Assembly: GCF_011378855.1 (NCBI RefSeq)
Contig: NZ_WTLB01000034.1
Span: forward strand, 1-47,619
DNA length: 47,619 bases
From: Pseudoalteromonas sp. Z1A8
Lineage (GTDB): Bacteria; Pseudomonadota; Gammaproteobacteria; Enterobacterales; Alteromonadaceae
Direction: 5' to 3'
The notes beneath the pieces were generated by a model that saw nothing but the letters and a program-made list of their open reading frames with translations, had not been told where the DNA came from and searched no databases. Position numbers and translations under genes: made by a program. Shown here in pieces: positions 35,375-43,788 of the stretch. The stretch's first letter is position 1; every line of letters begins with the position of its first letter.

Positions 35375-35871
35375 AGCAGTGACTCCAATCTTATTTTTGT
35401 TATTTTGGCTTGTTCGCCCGCGGCTATACTAAGCTCTGTACTGCGGGTGTTGTGTATGCGCTGCTCTATGAGTTCAAGCATTTGAACGGCCGTTTTACCG
35501 CTGGCGCACACAATAAAAATAAAGCCAAACTTGTTCAGGTACTCTTTATTAAGGGCAATCATTTTGATAAGTACGGTTTCGTTTGCTTTGCTCATACCTG
35601 ATTGCTCATGCCCCGCTTTTTGTGCGGTAGCAGCGTATTTTTTGCTAAGGGTTGATAAGTCGCCTATTTGCGGGTGGCCTTCAAAGGCAGCTAAATAGTC
35701 ACCCTCGCTAAGGTTATCCCATGTGCTTTGTGCGCATTCAAACAGCTGCTGAGCACTTTTAAATGGCATTGCTTTTACCATAGCTGCCACCCAGTTAGGA
35801 GCCGCGCAGCAATGCTCAAGTGCTTGTTTTGCTTGTGCATCATTTAGCGTATTTATTTGTAAACTGCTCAT
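35371..35871 (-). CDS. uraD: OHCU decarboxylase UraD
   Basis: 166 residues, all-helical. Active-site His in 'FEGHPQIGDL' and the conserved Glu/Arg pocket around 'EQSGMSKANE' and 'FIFIVCASGK' are visible. It decarboxylates 2-oxo-4-hydroxy-4-carboxy-5-ureidoimidazoline to (S)-allantoin, giving the stereochemistry that PuuE needs. Overlaps xdhC and uraH by 4 bp each, so the three are translationally coupled. Confidence 0.97.
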   Translation of the reverse strand: MSSLQINTLNDAQAKQALEHCCAAPNWVAAMVKAMPFKSAQQLFECAQSTWDNLSEGDYLAAFEGHPQIGDLSTLSKKYAATAQKAGHEQSGMSKANETVLIKMIALNKEYLNKFGFIFIVCASGKTAVQMLELIEQRIHNTRSTELSIAAGEQAKITKIRLESLL

Positions 35872-36758
35872 GCGTTTACTTCCTCCTGCGTGGTGCTAAT
35901 TAAGGCATTTTTTAGTGTGCGCCATTGCAAGCCTTGGCGTTTTGGCGCTTGGGTTTGCATAGCCTGATAAAGGCCAATTAGCTGTCCACTAATCGAAATA
36001 GCCACTTCCATTGGTAATTTGCCCGTAATATTTTTAAGCCCAACAGGGCAGGTCATTTGTTGTATTTGATCGGCTGTAAAATCGCGATGTGCTAGGCGTT
36101 GTTTAAAACGTTTTGCTTTAGTGTCAGAGCCAATAACGCCCAGCCAATTGGCATCAGCGCGTTTAATAATTGCTTGGGTGAGTGCAAAGTCGAGCTGGTG
36201 GTTATGGGTCAGTATTAAGTAATTGTTAGCTTTAGGCGCACGTTTTACTTGTTCTGTTGGCTCTTCATCAACCACTTTTACTACGTTATTTGGAATAGCC
36301 TGTGGGAATACATCTGCGCGGCTATCTATCCAGCGTATGCGTATTGGCAATTGTGCCAATATACCAATAAGCGCCTGTGCTACGTGGCCTGCGCCGTAAA
36401 TATCAAGCGTAAAGCGTTCGCATTGCATGCACTCAAGCATCACAGTGGCTGCGCCGCCACAGCACTGGCCTAAATTAGCGCCTAAGTTAAATTGCTCTAT
36501 CACTTGGGCGGCTTCGCTTTTGGCAAGTAGTTCGCGGGCTTTTTCTATTACTACGTATTCAAGGTGACCACCGCCTAGGGTGTCGTAAATATGCTCGCCA
36601 CTTATTACCATTTTAGAGCCTGTGCCACGCGGGGTTGAGCCATTTGTGCCAAGTACCGTGGCAATAACATAATTAGTGCCGCTTTGTTCGTGCTCGTTTA
36701 TAGCCTGTGCCCAATTTTGCGTATGAAAACCCTGAAACGACTCATTTAAATTAGCCAT
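35868..36758 (-). CDS. xdhC: XdhC, molybdenum cofactor maturation factor for xanthine dehydrogenase
   Basis: 296 residues from the ATG at 36758, which has AAGGAG eight bases upstream; a longer frame opens at 36800. N-terminal XdhC/CoxI domain with 'VIATVLGTNGSTPRGTGSKM' (in the family consensus the Gly-rich loop) and C-terminal Rossmann domain with 'LDIYGAGHVAQAL'. XdhC binds the molybdenum cofactor, helps sulfurate it and inserts it into XdhB. Overlaps the end of xdhB by 8 bp. Confidence 0.95.
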   Translation of the reverse strand: MANLNESFQGFHTQNWAQAINEHEQSGTNYVIATVLGTNGSTPRGTGSKMVISGEHIYDTLGGGHLEYVVIEKARELLAKSEAAQVIEQFNLGANLGQCCGGAATVMLECMQCERFTLDIYGAGHVAQALIGILAQLPIRIRWIDSRADVFPQAIPNNVVKVVDEEPTEQVKRAPKANNYLILTHNHQLDFALTQAIIKRADANWLGVIGSDTKAKRFKQRLAHRDFTADQIQQMTCPVGLKNITGKLPMEVAISISGQLIGLYQAMQTQAPKRQGLQWRTLKNALISTTQEEVNA

Positions 36759-39090
36759 GTTGCTGCTCCTTAAACCAGCTAGCGGTTTGCTCAATTGCAT
36801 TTAATACACGCTCAGGTGTTGCTGGAGTATCAAGTGGGGCGGTGTATTTGTAATCGGCCACACTACTTATGGCATTACGAATAGCACTCCATACACTAAA
36901 GGCCAGCATAAATGGCGGCTCGCCTACTGCTTTTGATCTAAACACAGTGGTTTCTGGATTTGCTGAGTTATAAAGATTGACGTTAAATTCGGCTGGGGTA
37001 TCGCCAATGGCTGGTATTTTGTAGTTGGCTGGGCCAAAGCTTGCAAGCTGGCCCTTATCGTTCCATTGTAAATCTTCAGTTGTTAGCCAGCCCATGCCTT
37101 GCACAAAGGCGCCTTCAATTTGCCCTATATCAAGTGCTGGGTTAATTGAGCTGCCTACATCGTGCAGTATGTCAACACGGGTTACGGTGTTTTCGCCCGT
37201 AAGCGTATCTACTTCTACTTCACTGAGTGCTACGCCGTGAGCGTAGTAAAAAAATGGGCGGCCTTCGCCTTTGGCTCTGTCGTAATGAATTTTAGGGGTG
37301 GCGTAATACCCAGTAGATGAAAGCGATATACGGTTCATGTAAGCAAGGTTTGCCAGTTCGCTAAAGCTAATTTCGCCTTTACTAAAGGTAATTAAGTTAT
37401 CTTTAAATACAATACTGTTGCTATCTACTTCAAAGTGCTCGGTAATAAAATTAATTAAGCGCTCTTTTATTGTGTTTACTGCATTTAGCGCCGCCATACC
37501 GTTTAAGTCGGTACCGCTTGAGGCCGCTGTTGGTGAGGTGTTTGGTACTTTGTCGGTACGCGTAGCACTAATACTTACCGCGTCAAAATCAACCCCAAAG
37601 CCATGGGCCACAATTTGCGCTATTTTAGTATTAAGCCCTTGGCCCATTTCGGTGCCGCCATGGTTTAAATGTATCGAGCCATCGCTATATACATGCACTA
37701 ATGCACCGGCTTGGTTTAAGTGCTGTACGGTAAACGATATACCGTATTTAACCGGCGTCATCGCAAGGCCTTTTTTGATAATAGGTGACGATACGTTAAA
37801 TGCTTTAATAGCCTCTTTACGTGCCCAGTAGTCACCCGATTTCTCAAGCTGAGTAATCATATCTATTAAAATATGTTGCTCTACGGTTTGATGATACGGC
37901 GTGGTATCCCGCCCTTTTTTGTATAAATTGAGTTTTCTTATCTCAAGCGGATCTTTACCTAATTTGGCTGCTATATCGTCCATTATTAGCTCGCCCATAA
38001 TCATCCCTTGCGGGCCACCAAACCCTCTAAATGCGGTATGGCTTACGGTATTTACTTTACAGCGATTACCCTTAATTGTGGCGGCTGGGTAGTAGTAGGC
38101 GTTGTCGGCATGAAACATGGCGCGGTCTACAATTGCATCCGATAAATCAGGCGAGTAGCCACAAAATCCGTTTACGGTAATGTCGGCACCTTCTATTAAA
38201 CCATTTTCGTCAAAACCGACATGATAGTGATTATAAAAAGGGTGGCGTTTACCGGTTAATTTAAAATCGTCGCTGCGGGCTAGGCGCATTTTTACTGCGC
38301 AGCCAAGGTGGTAAACTGCAAGGGCTGCAAGGCATGCCCATGGTGCGCCTTGGGTTTCTTTGCCACCAAAAGCACCGCCCATACGGCGGGTTTCTACGTT
38401 TACAAAGCTAAATGGCTTTTTTAAAATTTTAGCAACTAAATGCTGCACCTCAGTAGGGTGTTGCGTAGAGCACTGAACATGTATCCCCCCGTCGTTATCA
38501 GGTTGCGCCAGCGCTATTTGACCTTCTAAATAAAAGTGTTCTTGCCCGCCTATGTTTATTTCGCCTTTAAGCTGGTGGGCTGCGTTATTAATGGCGTTTT
38601 CGCTGTTACCACGGTTAAGTGAATGGGGCGGCCTTACCCAATGCTCTTTTTTTATTGCTTCTTTAATATCGAGTATGGGGGTGGTTTGCTCGCACTCTAT
38701 AACCACTAAACGTGCCGCGCGGCGCGCTATGGCGTAGCTGTCGGCAACGACAATTAATACAGGTTGTCCGTGGTATTGAATTTCATGACTAGTGAGTAAT
38801 ACATCACCTGGAAATACCGGGCCAATATCTAATTTACCCGGTACATCTTCGGCCGATAAAATACGTTTAACGCCTTCAACTGCCAGTGCGAGACTTGTAT
38901 CAATTGATTTAATAAAGCCACTTGTAACAGGGGCGAGCACTGGGTAGGCATGGAGGCAACCGTAAGGCTCAGGATTATCGTCGGCAAAATTTGCACTGCC
39001 ACAAACTTGTTTAATAGCGCTTTCGTGATACTTCGATTGGCCGACGCTACCACCTTGCGCTTTTAGTTTATCCATTTCAAAGTGACGCAT
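36751..39090 (-). CDS. xdhB: Xanthine dehydrogenase molybdopterin subunit XdhB
   Basis: 779 residues from the ATG at 39090 (GAGGATCTCAC ribosome site); a longer open frame to 39156 is probably not used. Moco-binding subunit: 'GGAFGGKETQGAPWA' and 'RGFGGPQGM' are cofactor motifs, and the catalytic Glu lies in 'AVGEPPFML' near the C-terminus. With XdhA it oxidises hypoxanthine and xanthine to urate. Overlaps xdhA by 14 bp. Confidence 0.97.
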   Translation of the reverse strand: MRHFEMDKLKAQGGSVGQSKYHESAIKQVCGSANFADDNPEPYGCLHAYPVLAPVTSGFIKSIDTSLALAVEGVKRILSAEDVPGKLDIGPVFPGDVLLTSHEIQYHGQPVLIVVADSYAIARRAARLVVIECEQTTPILDIKEAIKKEHWVRPPHSLNRGNSENAINNAAHQLKGEINIGGQEHFYLEGQIALAQPDNDGGIHVQCSTQHPTEVQHLVAKILKKPFSFVNVETRRMGGAFGGKETQGAPWACLAALAVYHLGCAVKMRLARSDDFKLTGKRHPFYNHYHVGFDENGLIEGADITVNGFCGYSPDLSDAIVDRAMFHADNAYYYPAATIKGNRCKVNTVSHTAFRGFGGPQGMIMGELIMDDIAAKLGKDPLEIRKLNLYKKGRDTTPYHQTVEQHILIDMITQLEKSGDYWARKEAIKAFNVSSPIIKKGLAMTPVKYGISFTVQHLNQAGALVHVYSDGSIHLNHGGTEMGQGLNTKIAQIVAHGFGVDFDAVSISATRTDKVPNTSPTAASSGTDLNGMAALNAVNTIKERLINFITEHFEVDSNSIVFKDNLITFSKGEISFSELANLAYMNRISLSSTGYYATPKIHYDRAKGEGRPFFYYAHGVALSEVEVDTLTGENTVTRVDILHDVGSSINPALDIGQIEGAFVQGMGWLTTEDLQWNDKGQLASFGPANYKIPAIGDTPAEFNVNLYNSANPETTVFRSKAVGEPPFMLAFSVWSAIRNAISSVADYKYTAPLDTPATPERVLNAIEQTASWFKEQQHG

Positions 39091-40576
39091 GTGAGATCCT
39101 CGTAATGGCAATGTTGTTATTGTTGCGTGCTTGCGGCTCACAAAACTCAATACCAATGCGTTGTAATAAGTTTTTGCTTACCGTAGTGCGGTAATGCGCA
39201 CTGCTTCTTACATCGCTCATGGGTGTAAAGTCATCGTTAATAGCCGTTGCTGCGTCTATAAAACTACTTACTTGTAATGATTGAGATATCAGCTTTTGCT
39301 CAATATGCTGCGCGCGCTTAGGGATAGCTGCCATACCGCCCATAGCGCAGCGGGCTTGAGTAATCATGTTTTGTGAATGCTCTATAGCAAGTACCAAACA
39401 AACGGTAGATATATCGTCTTCAAAGCGTTTTGATATTTTATGACACGCCAGTTTTAGTGACTCTGGGCGCTTTGGGATGGTGAACTTACTAATTACTTCA
39501 TCGCTTTTAAGAACTGTTTTTTTGTAATCAATAAAGTAGTCGGCAACTTTAATAGTGCGCGTACCAGCGCTGCTTAATAAATCCATTGATGCATTAAGAG
39601 CGATTAAAAGTGGAGCGGGATCGCCAATCGGAGAGGCATTCCCTATGCTGCCACCGAGTGTGCCGCTGTTACGTACTTGGCTTGATCCTAAGCGTTCAAA
39701 TAGCTCTTTTGACTCTGGGTAATGGTTATAAAATGCCTCAACAAATTGGCTATAAGGTAGCGCTGCACCTATGTGTAACTCACCGTTATTATCTGCCAAG
39801 GTGCAAAGATCCTTTACTTGGCTAAGGGAGATAATTACATCCGGTAAGAGTATGTTTTGGCTAAGCTCAATGGCAAAGTCGGTGCCACCAGCAACTAAAT
39901 GTGCATAAGGATAAAGCGCTTTTAGCTCAACAAGTTGCTGGGTAGTTTGTGGTAAGTAAAATTTGCGAGGACCATTTTTTAAAAATGGAATATCGTCATC
40001 ATATTGCGTATTAAGTGATGCTTTAAATTGAGCGGCCATTGCTGAGTACGGTTCAGCTTTACGCTCATAGCTATAGGCTTTATCGGCTGCAAGTAATATT
40101 GGGCTATAACCTGTACAACGGCATAAGTTACCGCCAAGTGCATGAATAACCGCTTTTTTACCAGGGTACGTTGGCTCATTAATATAAAGAGCCAACAAAC
40201 TCATTATTATACCGGGCGTGCAAAATCCACATTGCGAACCATGGCACTCTACCAGTGCACGTTGTACAGGGTGTAAGTCGGTTAAGTTTGGGTATAAGCC
40301 AGTAGTCACAGCCTCTACTGTTACTATATGTTTTGCATGCGCATTACCTAATAATAATAAACAGCTGTTCATTGTTTTGTATTGCCAACTAGTTTGCCCG
40401 TTTGCATTTATACGCTCTTCACCCACTAAAATTGTGCACGCGCCACAGTCGCCAGTTGCACACCCTTCTTTGGTGCCCACTTTCCCTTTTTTGGTGCGTA
40501 GCCAGTCCAAAATGGTGAGACTTGGCGAACATTCTTGTACTTCAATTGGCGTGTTATTTAATAAAAATTGAATCAC
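39077..40576 (-). CDS. xdhA: Xanthine dehydrogenase Fe-S/FAD subunit XdhA
   Basis: 499 residues. The start is a GTG at 40576 behind AAGGGGG, giving the usual N-terminus (Met)IQFLLNNTPIEV; the longer ATG frame at 40612 has no ribosome site. Two [2Fe-2S] clusters: C39/C44/C47/C72 (plant-type) and C116/C119/C152/C154 ('CGFCTPGI' and 'CRCTGYS'). The FAD domain follows (about 190-380, 'LVAGGTDFAIEL' and 'GTLGGSIGNASP'). It passes electrons from the Moco subunit to NAD. First gene of the purine operon. Confidence 0.97.
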   Translation of the reverse strand: MIQFLLNNTPIEVQECSPSLTILDWLRTKKGKVGTKEGCATGDCGACTILVGEERINANGQTSWQYKTMNSCLLLLGNAHAKHIVTVEAVTTGLYPNLTDLHPVQRALVECHGSQCGFCTPGIIMSLLALYINEPTYPGKKAVIHALGGNLCRCTGYSPILLAADKAYSYERKAEPYSAMAAQFKASLNTQYDDDIPFLKNGPRKFYLPQTTQQLVELKALYPYAHLVAGGTDFAIELSQNILLPDVIISLSQVKDLCTLADNNGELHIGAALPYSQFVEAFYNHYPESKELFERLGSSQVRNSGTLGGSIGNASPIGDPAPLLIALNASMDLLSSAGTRTIKVADYFIDYKKTVLKSDEVISKFTIPKRPESLKLACHKISKRFEDDISTVCLVLAIEHSQNMITQARCAMGGMAAIPKRAQHIEQKLISQSLQVSSFIDAATAINDDFTPMSDVRSSAHYRTTVSKNLLQRIGIEFCEPQARNNNNIAITRISHASL

Positions 40577-40801
40577 ACAGACCCCCTTAATTTTTATAAA
40601 GCCCTGATACATAAAGGCTTGGCGTATGTTTTTTCTTGTTGTTTGCGCACGGGTAACAAAAATACTTTTTAATATTAGTAAGTTTATTGCAGTTACTATG
40701 CCATTGTTGACCGCTTGGTCAGTTAATGGTTTTGGGCGGCTAAATTATCGAGGCATAGGTAATAACGGCGTAGCCTTAAAAAATAAAGCACGGTAAAGTG
40801 A
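40577..40801. other. Promoter region of the purine operon
   Basis: About 225 bp upstream of xdhA. It contains the RutR-like palindrome at 40707-40722. I could not assign a convincing minus-strand -35/-10 pair; AT-rich candidates lie between 40640 and 40700. Confidence 0.5.
40707..40722. promoter_or_regulatory. RutR-like operator upstream of xdhA
   Basis: TTGACCGCTTGGTCAG matches the RutR consensus TTGACCAnnTGGTCAA at 12 of 14 defined positions, and broader flanks (CCATT ... AATGG) extend the symmetry. RutR is a TetR-type regulator that responds to uracil and thymine and also affects purine breakdown genes. The site lies about 130 bp before the xdhA start. No rutR gene is in the window, and another TetR or GntR protein could be the real binder. 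Confidence 0.6.
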
Positions 40802-40972
40802 ATGCTTTTAATATTTAAATCTAAAGGGGAAAATAGGGCTGGTAAAAGCACATTAATGAAAATGCTTTCTGGTGTGGTTAAACCTGACCAAAAGGACATG
40901 TTTTTTATAATGAATATAAAAGAGCTTGCTGATACGCACTATTTAGCAGCACGCTTGCGGGCCGAGTTATAA
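40802..40972 (+). pseudogene. Fragment of a sugar/nucleoside-type ABC transporter ATPase
   Basis: A 56-codon frame encodes 'GENRAGKSTLMKMLSGVV' followed by 'KPDQ', a nearly intact Walker A block (GxxxxGKS) of the RbsA/nucleoside-uptake ATPase class, where GENGAGKSTLMKMLSG is standard. The rest (Q-loop, signature, Walker B) is missing and the tail 'IKELADTHYLAARLRAEL' does not continue the domain. It is therefore the remnant of a deleted transporter, perhaps once serving purine or nucleoside uptake next to this operon. Confidence 0.7.
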
Positions 40973-41062
40973 AAACGCCAACACGTTATGGTATGTTATT
41001 AAAAACACATAAACAATTGAATAACCTAAACTAATTATGTTAAATTACGATAAAAAGAAGAT

Positions 41063-41674
41063 ATGAACTTAGCTTTTATGAACTCTAAAATTGATTTTTC
41101 TACCTACACTTTAGATGAGCTTTACTCATCAGCGAAAGTTATAGATCGCGAAGCCTACCCAGATCGAGCAAAAGAAATAGACGACTTAATTAAAACGCGA
41201 GAAGCACAGAGCCCATCTGAAAATATTGTATCAAAACTAGCAGGAGAAAAAGCAACGCGCTCAGATAGGCTAGTGGCTGCTATTGTTGATGGCGTTTTAG
41301 GTGTTGTTTGTTTTATACCTTTATTCATACTCGTAGGGTTTGATAATTTAAGCCAACCAACACTTACTTTATCTGCAGGTTTGCTAGGTTATGGCATATT
41401 AAGCACGTTAGTGCTTCATGGTTACCTTATGTACCAACGCGGACAAACAATTGGTAAATCTTTAATGTCTATCCGTATTGAAAATTTAGATGGTACACAA
41501 GCTAGCTTTACTACAATTTACTTTAAACGCATGCTTTCTATGCAACTCTTATCACTTGTCCCTTCGGTAGGTCAGTTTATAGCTGGTTTTGTTAATCCAT
41601 TATTTATATTTGGAAAAGATAAACGATGTTTACATGATCATTTCGCGGGAACAAAAGTGAGTTATGTAGATTAA
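41063..41674 (+). CDS. RDD family membrane protein
   Basis: 203 residues. A cytoplasmic N-terminus (1-68, charged, helical) precedes an RDD domain (about 70-195), recognised from 'SDRLVAAIVDGVLGVV' with its Arg/Asp pair, three to four membrane helices and 'GQTIGKSLMSIRI'. RDD proteins are poorly defined; some act in ion or solute exchange in halophiles. AAGAAG precedes the ATG. Only 14 bp separate it from the next gene, so they form an operon. Confidence 0.85.
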   Translation: MNLAFMNSKIDFSTYTLDELYSSAKVIDREAYPDRAKEIDDLIKTREAQSPSENIVSKLAGEKATRSDRLVAAIVDGVLGVVCFIPLFILVGFDNLSQPTLTLSAGLLGYGILSTLVLHGYLMYQRGQTIGKSLMSIRIENLDGTQASFTTIYFKRMLSMQLLSLVPSVGQFIAGFVNPLFIFGKDKRCLHDHFAGTKVSYVD

Positions 41675-41688
41675 TCAGGATATTAATT

Positions 41689-42153
41689 ATGGCAGCTTTG
41701 CCTAGGCAAAAAAAATTACCCGGATTTAAAATAATCTACAGTTTGGCTTTATCAGCATTATTTATTGTCATTTTACTATTTTACATGGAAGTAATTAACG
41801 AAAAGCCTCTATTGCATCAGTTTTTATATTTGTTTGGATTATCTTCTTTAGGAGTGGTTATTGAATGGCTATCAACAAATAATAAGCAATCACAAGCTAT
41901 TGATATTGCGAATGGTGAATTTAAATTACTTGGTATAAATATAAAGGTGTCTGAGCTAGAAGAAGTACTTTATTGTCAAACGAAGCGGTTTGAGCATACC
42001 TTAAGGTTTAAATTTAGAGACGCGACCTACCGAGACATAGAAATATCAGCCCCTGACTTGATTGATGATTTACGTTTTTATCACTTTATGGTTGGTAATG
42101 GTTTACCAGTAAAGATGACAGACGATACAGGGCGTTTTTCTGAGGGAAGTTAA
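41689..42153 (+). CDS. Two-TM membrane protein of unknown function, operon with RDD gene
   Basis: 154 residues with two hydrophobic helices (about 14-33 and 44-61) and a C-terminal cytoplasmic domain (about 70-150) made of beta strands and helices ('ELEEVLYCQTKRFEHTLRFK'). This pattern resembles a PH-like domain often found behind membrane helices, but the match is weak. Co-transcription with the RDD gene suggests a joint membrane function. No family assigned. Confidence 0.65.
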   Translation: MAALPRQKKLPGFKIIYSLALSALFIVILLFYMEVINEKPLLHQFLYLFGLSSLGVVIEWLSTNNKQSQAIDIANGEFKLLGINIKVSELEEVLYCQTKRFEHTLRFKFRDATYRDIEISAPDLIDDLRFYHFMVGNGLPVKMTDDTGRFSEGS

Positions 42154-42619
42154 TGAAAATTAGGGTGTCATCCACTCTAATTACCAACACAATAAACTCT
42201 TACTTTTTGTTTATAAATTAATTGTCGGATAGCATGGCTTCGTCATTTATCCGACCTACGTCAACAATAAAATTAGGGTAGATGTCAGCGTTATTTTTTA
42301 TGTAATTCTACAAGTTGGATAGGTATTAGCCTATTAATCTTTGAGTCAATTTTTGTAGGCTATCTCGCTTATTTTGAGTGGAAAAATAGGGCTAATTTAA
42401 TTTTAGGGGCTACTTATAAACAACGTGTAAAAAATACCTACTTTTAAAATAATTACCTTTTCAAATATTACCTTTCATAAAACCTAACCTCAAACTGCAT
42501 TCAGTGTAAATTACAGCGTTGTTTTTAAATGTATTTTTTAAAGTTAATTCAACTTTTAAGGGATGTTTTTTGGCACGTAAGTTGAAACAACTCCTTATAA
42601 ACTTTAAAAAGGAATTACC
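42154..42619. other. Intergenic region with REP-like palindrome
   Basis: 466 bp. It holds the palindrome at 42224-42255. A stop-to-stop frame near 42290-42450 encodes a membrane-like peptide ('SWIGISLLIFESIFVGYLAY') but has no start codon; it may be a gene remnant. The TRIC gene ribosome site AAAAAGGA lies just before 42620. No other signal recognised. Confidence 0.5.
42224..42255. repeat. REP-like palindromic unit
   Basis: GTCGGATA (42224-42231) and TATCCGAC (42248-42255) flank ATGGCTTCGTCAT, which itself has ATG/CAT symmetry; 'CCTACG' follows. The shape resembles REP/BIME units (GTCGGATAA-loop-ATCCGAC) that occur in many copies in gammaproteobacterial genomes. Only one copy here, so repeat status is inferred. 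Confidence 0.55.
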
Positions 42620-43255
42620 ATGACTGCTGAATACTTTATGGTACTAGGGTTACTCGGTGTTGCATTTTTTGCTGTTGCAGGTGCATTGCTTGGGTATGAA
42701 AAAAACATTAGTGGCTTTGGCGTCGTAGTGGTTGCAACCGTTACAGCACTAGGGGGCGGTACCCTCAGGGATATACTTTTAAACAAACCGGTATTTTGGA
42801 TTGCTACCCCGGAGTATCTATATTCGACCTATGGGGCCGTTATAGCAACAATTGCATTTATTCGATATTTACCGCGCGTTAATAACTACTACTTCTTATT
42901 AGTAGACGCTGTGGGTATGGCGTTATTTAATATTATGGGGATAGAAAAAGCACTCATTAATGGCTCTGGCATGGTGGTCGCAATTACCATGGGTATCACT
43001 ACAGGTATATTTGGTGGTTTAATACGTGACGTAATTTGCCGTGAGGTACCAACTGTTATGCGCAGCGAACCTTACGCCTCTGCATGTTTAGCGGGTGGTG
43101 CAGTTTATGCTGCTTTATTTAGCCTTAATGTAGATTACATTTGGTGTATTTTAGGCTCATTTTTCACGACTATCTTTTTAAGATTAGGCTCTTTGCATTG
43201 GGGTTGGCATTTAACTATTTTCAGAAAAAAAGACTTCAGAGATCAAAGCGACTAA
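42620..43255 (+). CDS. TRIC-family (UPF0126) cation channel
   Basis: 211 residues with six to seven membrane helices and the internal duplication typical of bacterial TRIC proteins: 'TALGGGTLRDILL' in the first repeat and 'GIFGGLIRDVI' in the second, with conserved Gly and Arg-Asp pairs. Trimeric channels permeable to K+/Na+; older annotation YicG/YadS-like. Ribosome site AAGGA. Convergent with the GNAT gene (2 bp apart). Confidence 0.93.
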   Translation: MTAEYFMVLGLLGVAFFAVAGALLGYEKNISGFGVVVVATVTALGGGTLRDILLNKPVFWIATPEYLYSTYGAVIATIAFIRYLPRVNNYYFLLVDAVGMALFNIMGIEKALINGSGMVVAITMGITTGIFGGLIRDVICREVPTVMRSEPYASACLAGGAVYAALFSLNVDYIWCILGSFFTTIFLRLGSLHWGWHLTIFRKKDFRDQSD

Positions 43256-43257
43256 TT

Positions 43258-43692
43258 TTAGCTACGAATAGCCCGTGTTTGCATGTGGTACTCGTAATTA
43301 TCCTCATCCGTTATAGTAAAACCCAGCCGCTTATAAAGTCCTAATGCTGGGTTGTTTTTAAGCACGGTGAGTTTAATGGGTTTTGACTGCGCATTTGTAA
43401 TAACTTGTTCAATAACCGCTTTCCCATACCCTTTATTTTGGTGCAATGGATGTATTTGTAATTGCATTATTTCAACGTGTTGAGCGTGCGTTTGGTATTT
43501 TAAAGTACCAATTGGTACCTCATTTATAACTATAAGATGGGAGCAGTCATATTGATCATCAAGCCTTAAAACATGCTGTTGATCTGTTAAAAATAACCCG
43601 GCATTTTCTAAGTGTTCGACCATAGTCAGCTTTCTGAGGCTTAATAAGTAGTCTCGGTCTGAATATGCTGCCTTTATGAATTTAAAAACCAT
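43258..43692 (-). CDS. GNAT-family N-acetyltransferase
   Basis: 144 residues. The acetyl-CoA binding loop 'HPLHQNKGYGKAVIEQVI' (motif A, Q/RxxGxG/A) lies at about 98-115 and 'NNPALGLYKRLGFTI' (motif B) at about 117-133. Acyl acceptor unknown; small GNATs of this type modify amino groups of small molecules or proteins. GGGAG ribosome site. Convergent with the TRIC gene. Confidence 0.92.
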   Translation of the reverse strand: MVFKFIKAAYSDRDYLLSLRKLTMVEHLENAGLFLTDQQHVLRLDDQYDCSHLIVINEVPIGTLKYQTHAQHVEIMQLQIHPLHQNKGYGKAVIEQVITNAQSKPIKLTVLKNNPALGLYKRLGFTITDEDNYEYHMQTRAIRS

Positions 43693-43788
43693 AGTGCTCC
43701 CTTGTAACAGCCTTAATGTTTATGTTTGTAGAACTAATCAAAATAAGTGCGCAGTATTAAATGTGCAAGCCAAACTAACAAGGCAATA

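Noticed and set aside
36249..40571. Several long plus-strand frames opposite xdhA, xdhB and xdhC
   Set aside because: They are antisense shadows of well-supported genes with clear motifs; no ribosome sites or family features.
42290..42450. Membrane-like startless frame in the TRIC upstream region
   Set aside because: No ATG, GTG or TTG and no family match; not reported as a gene.
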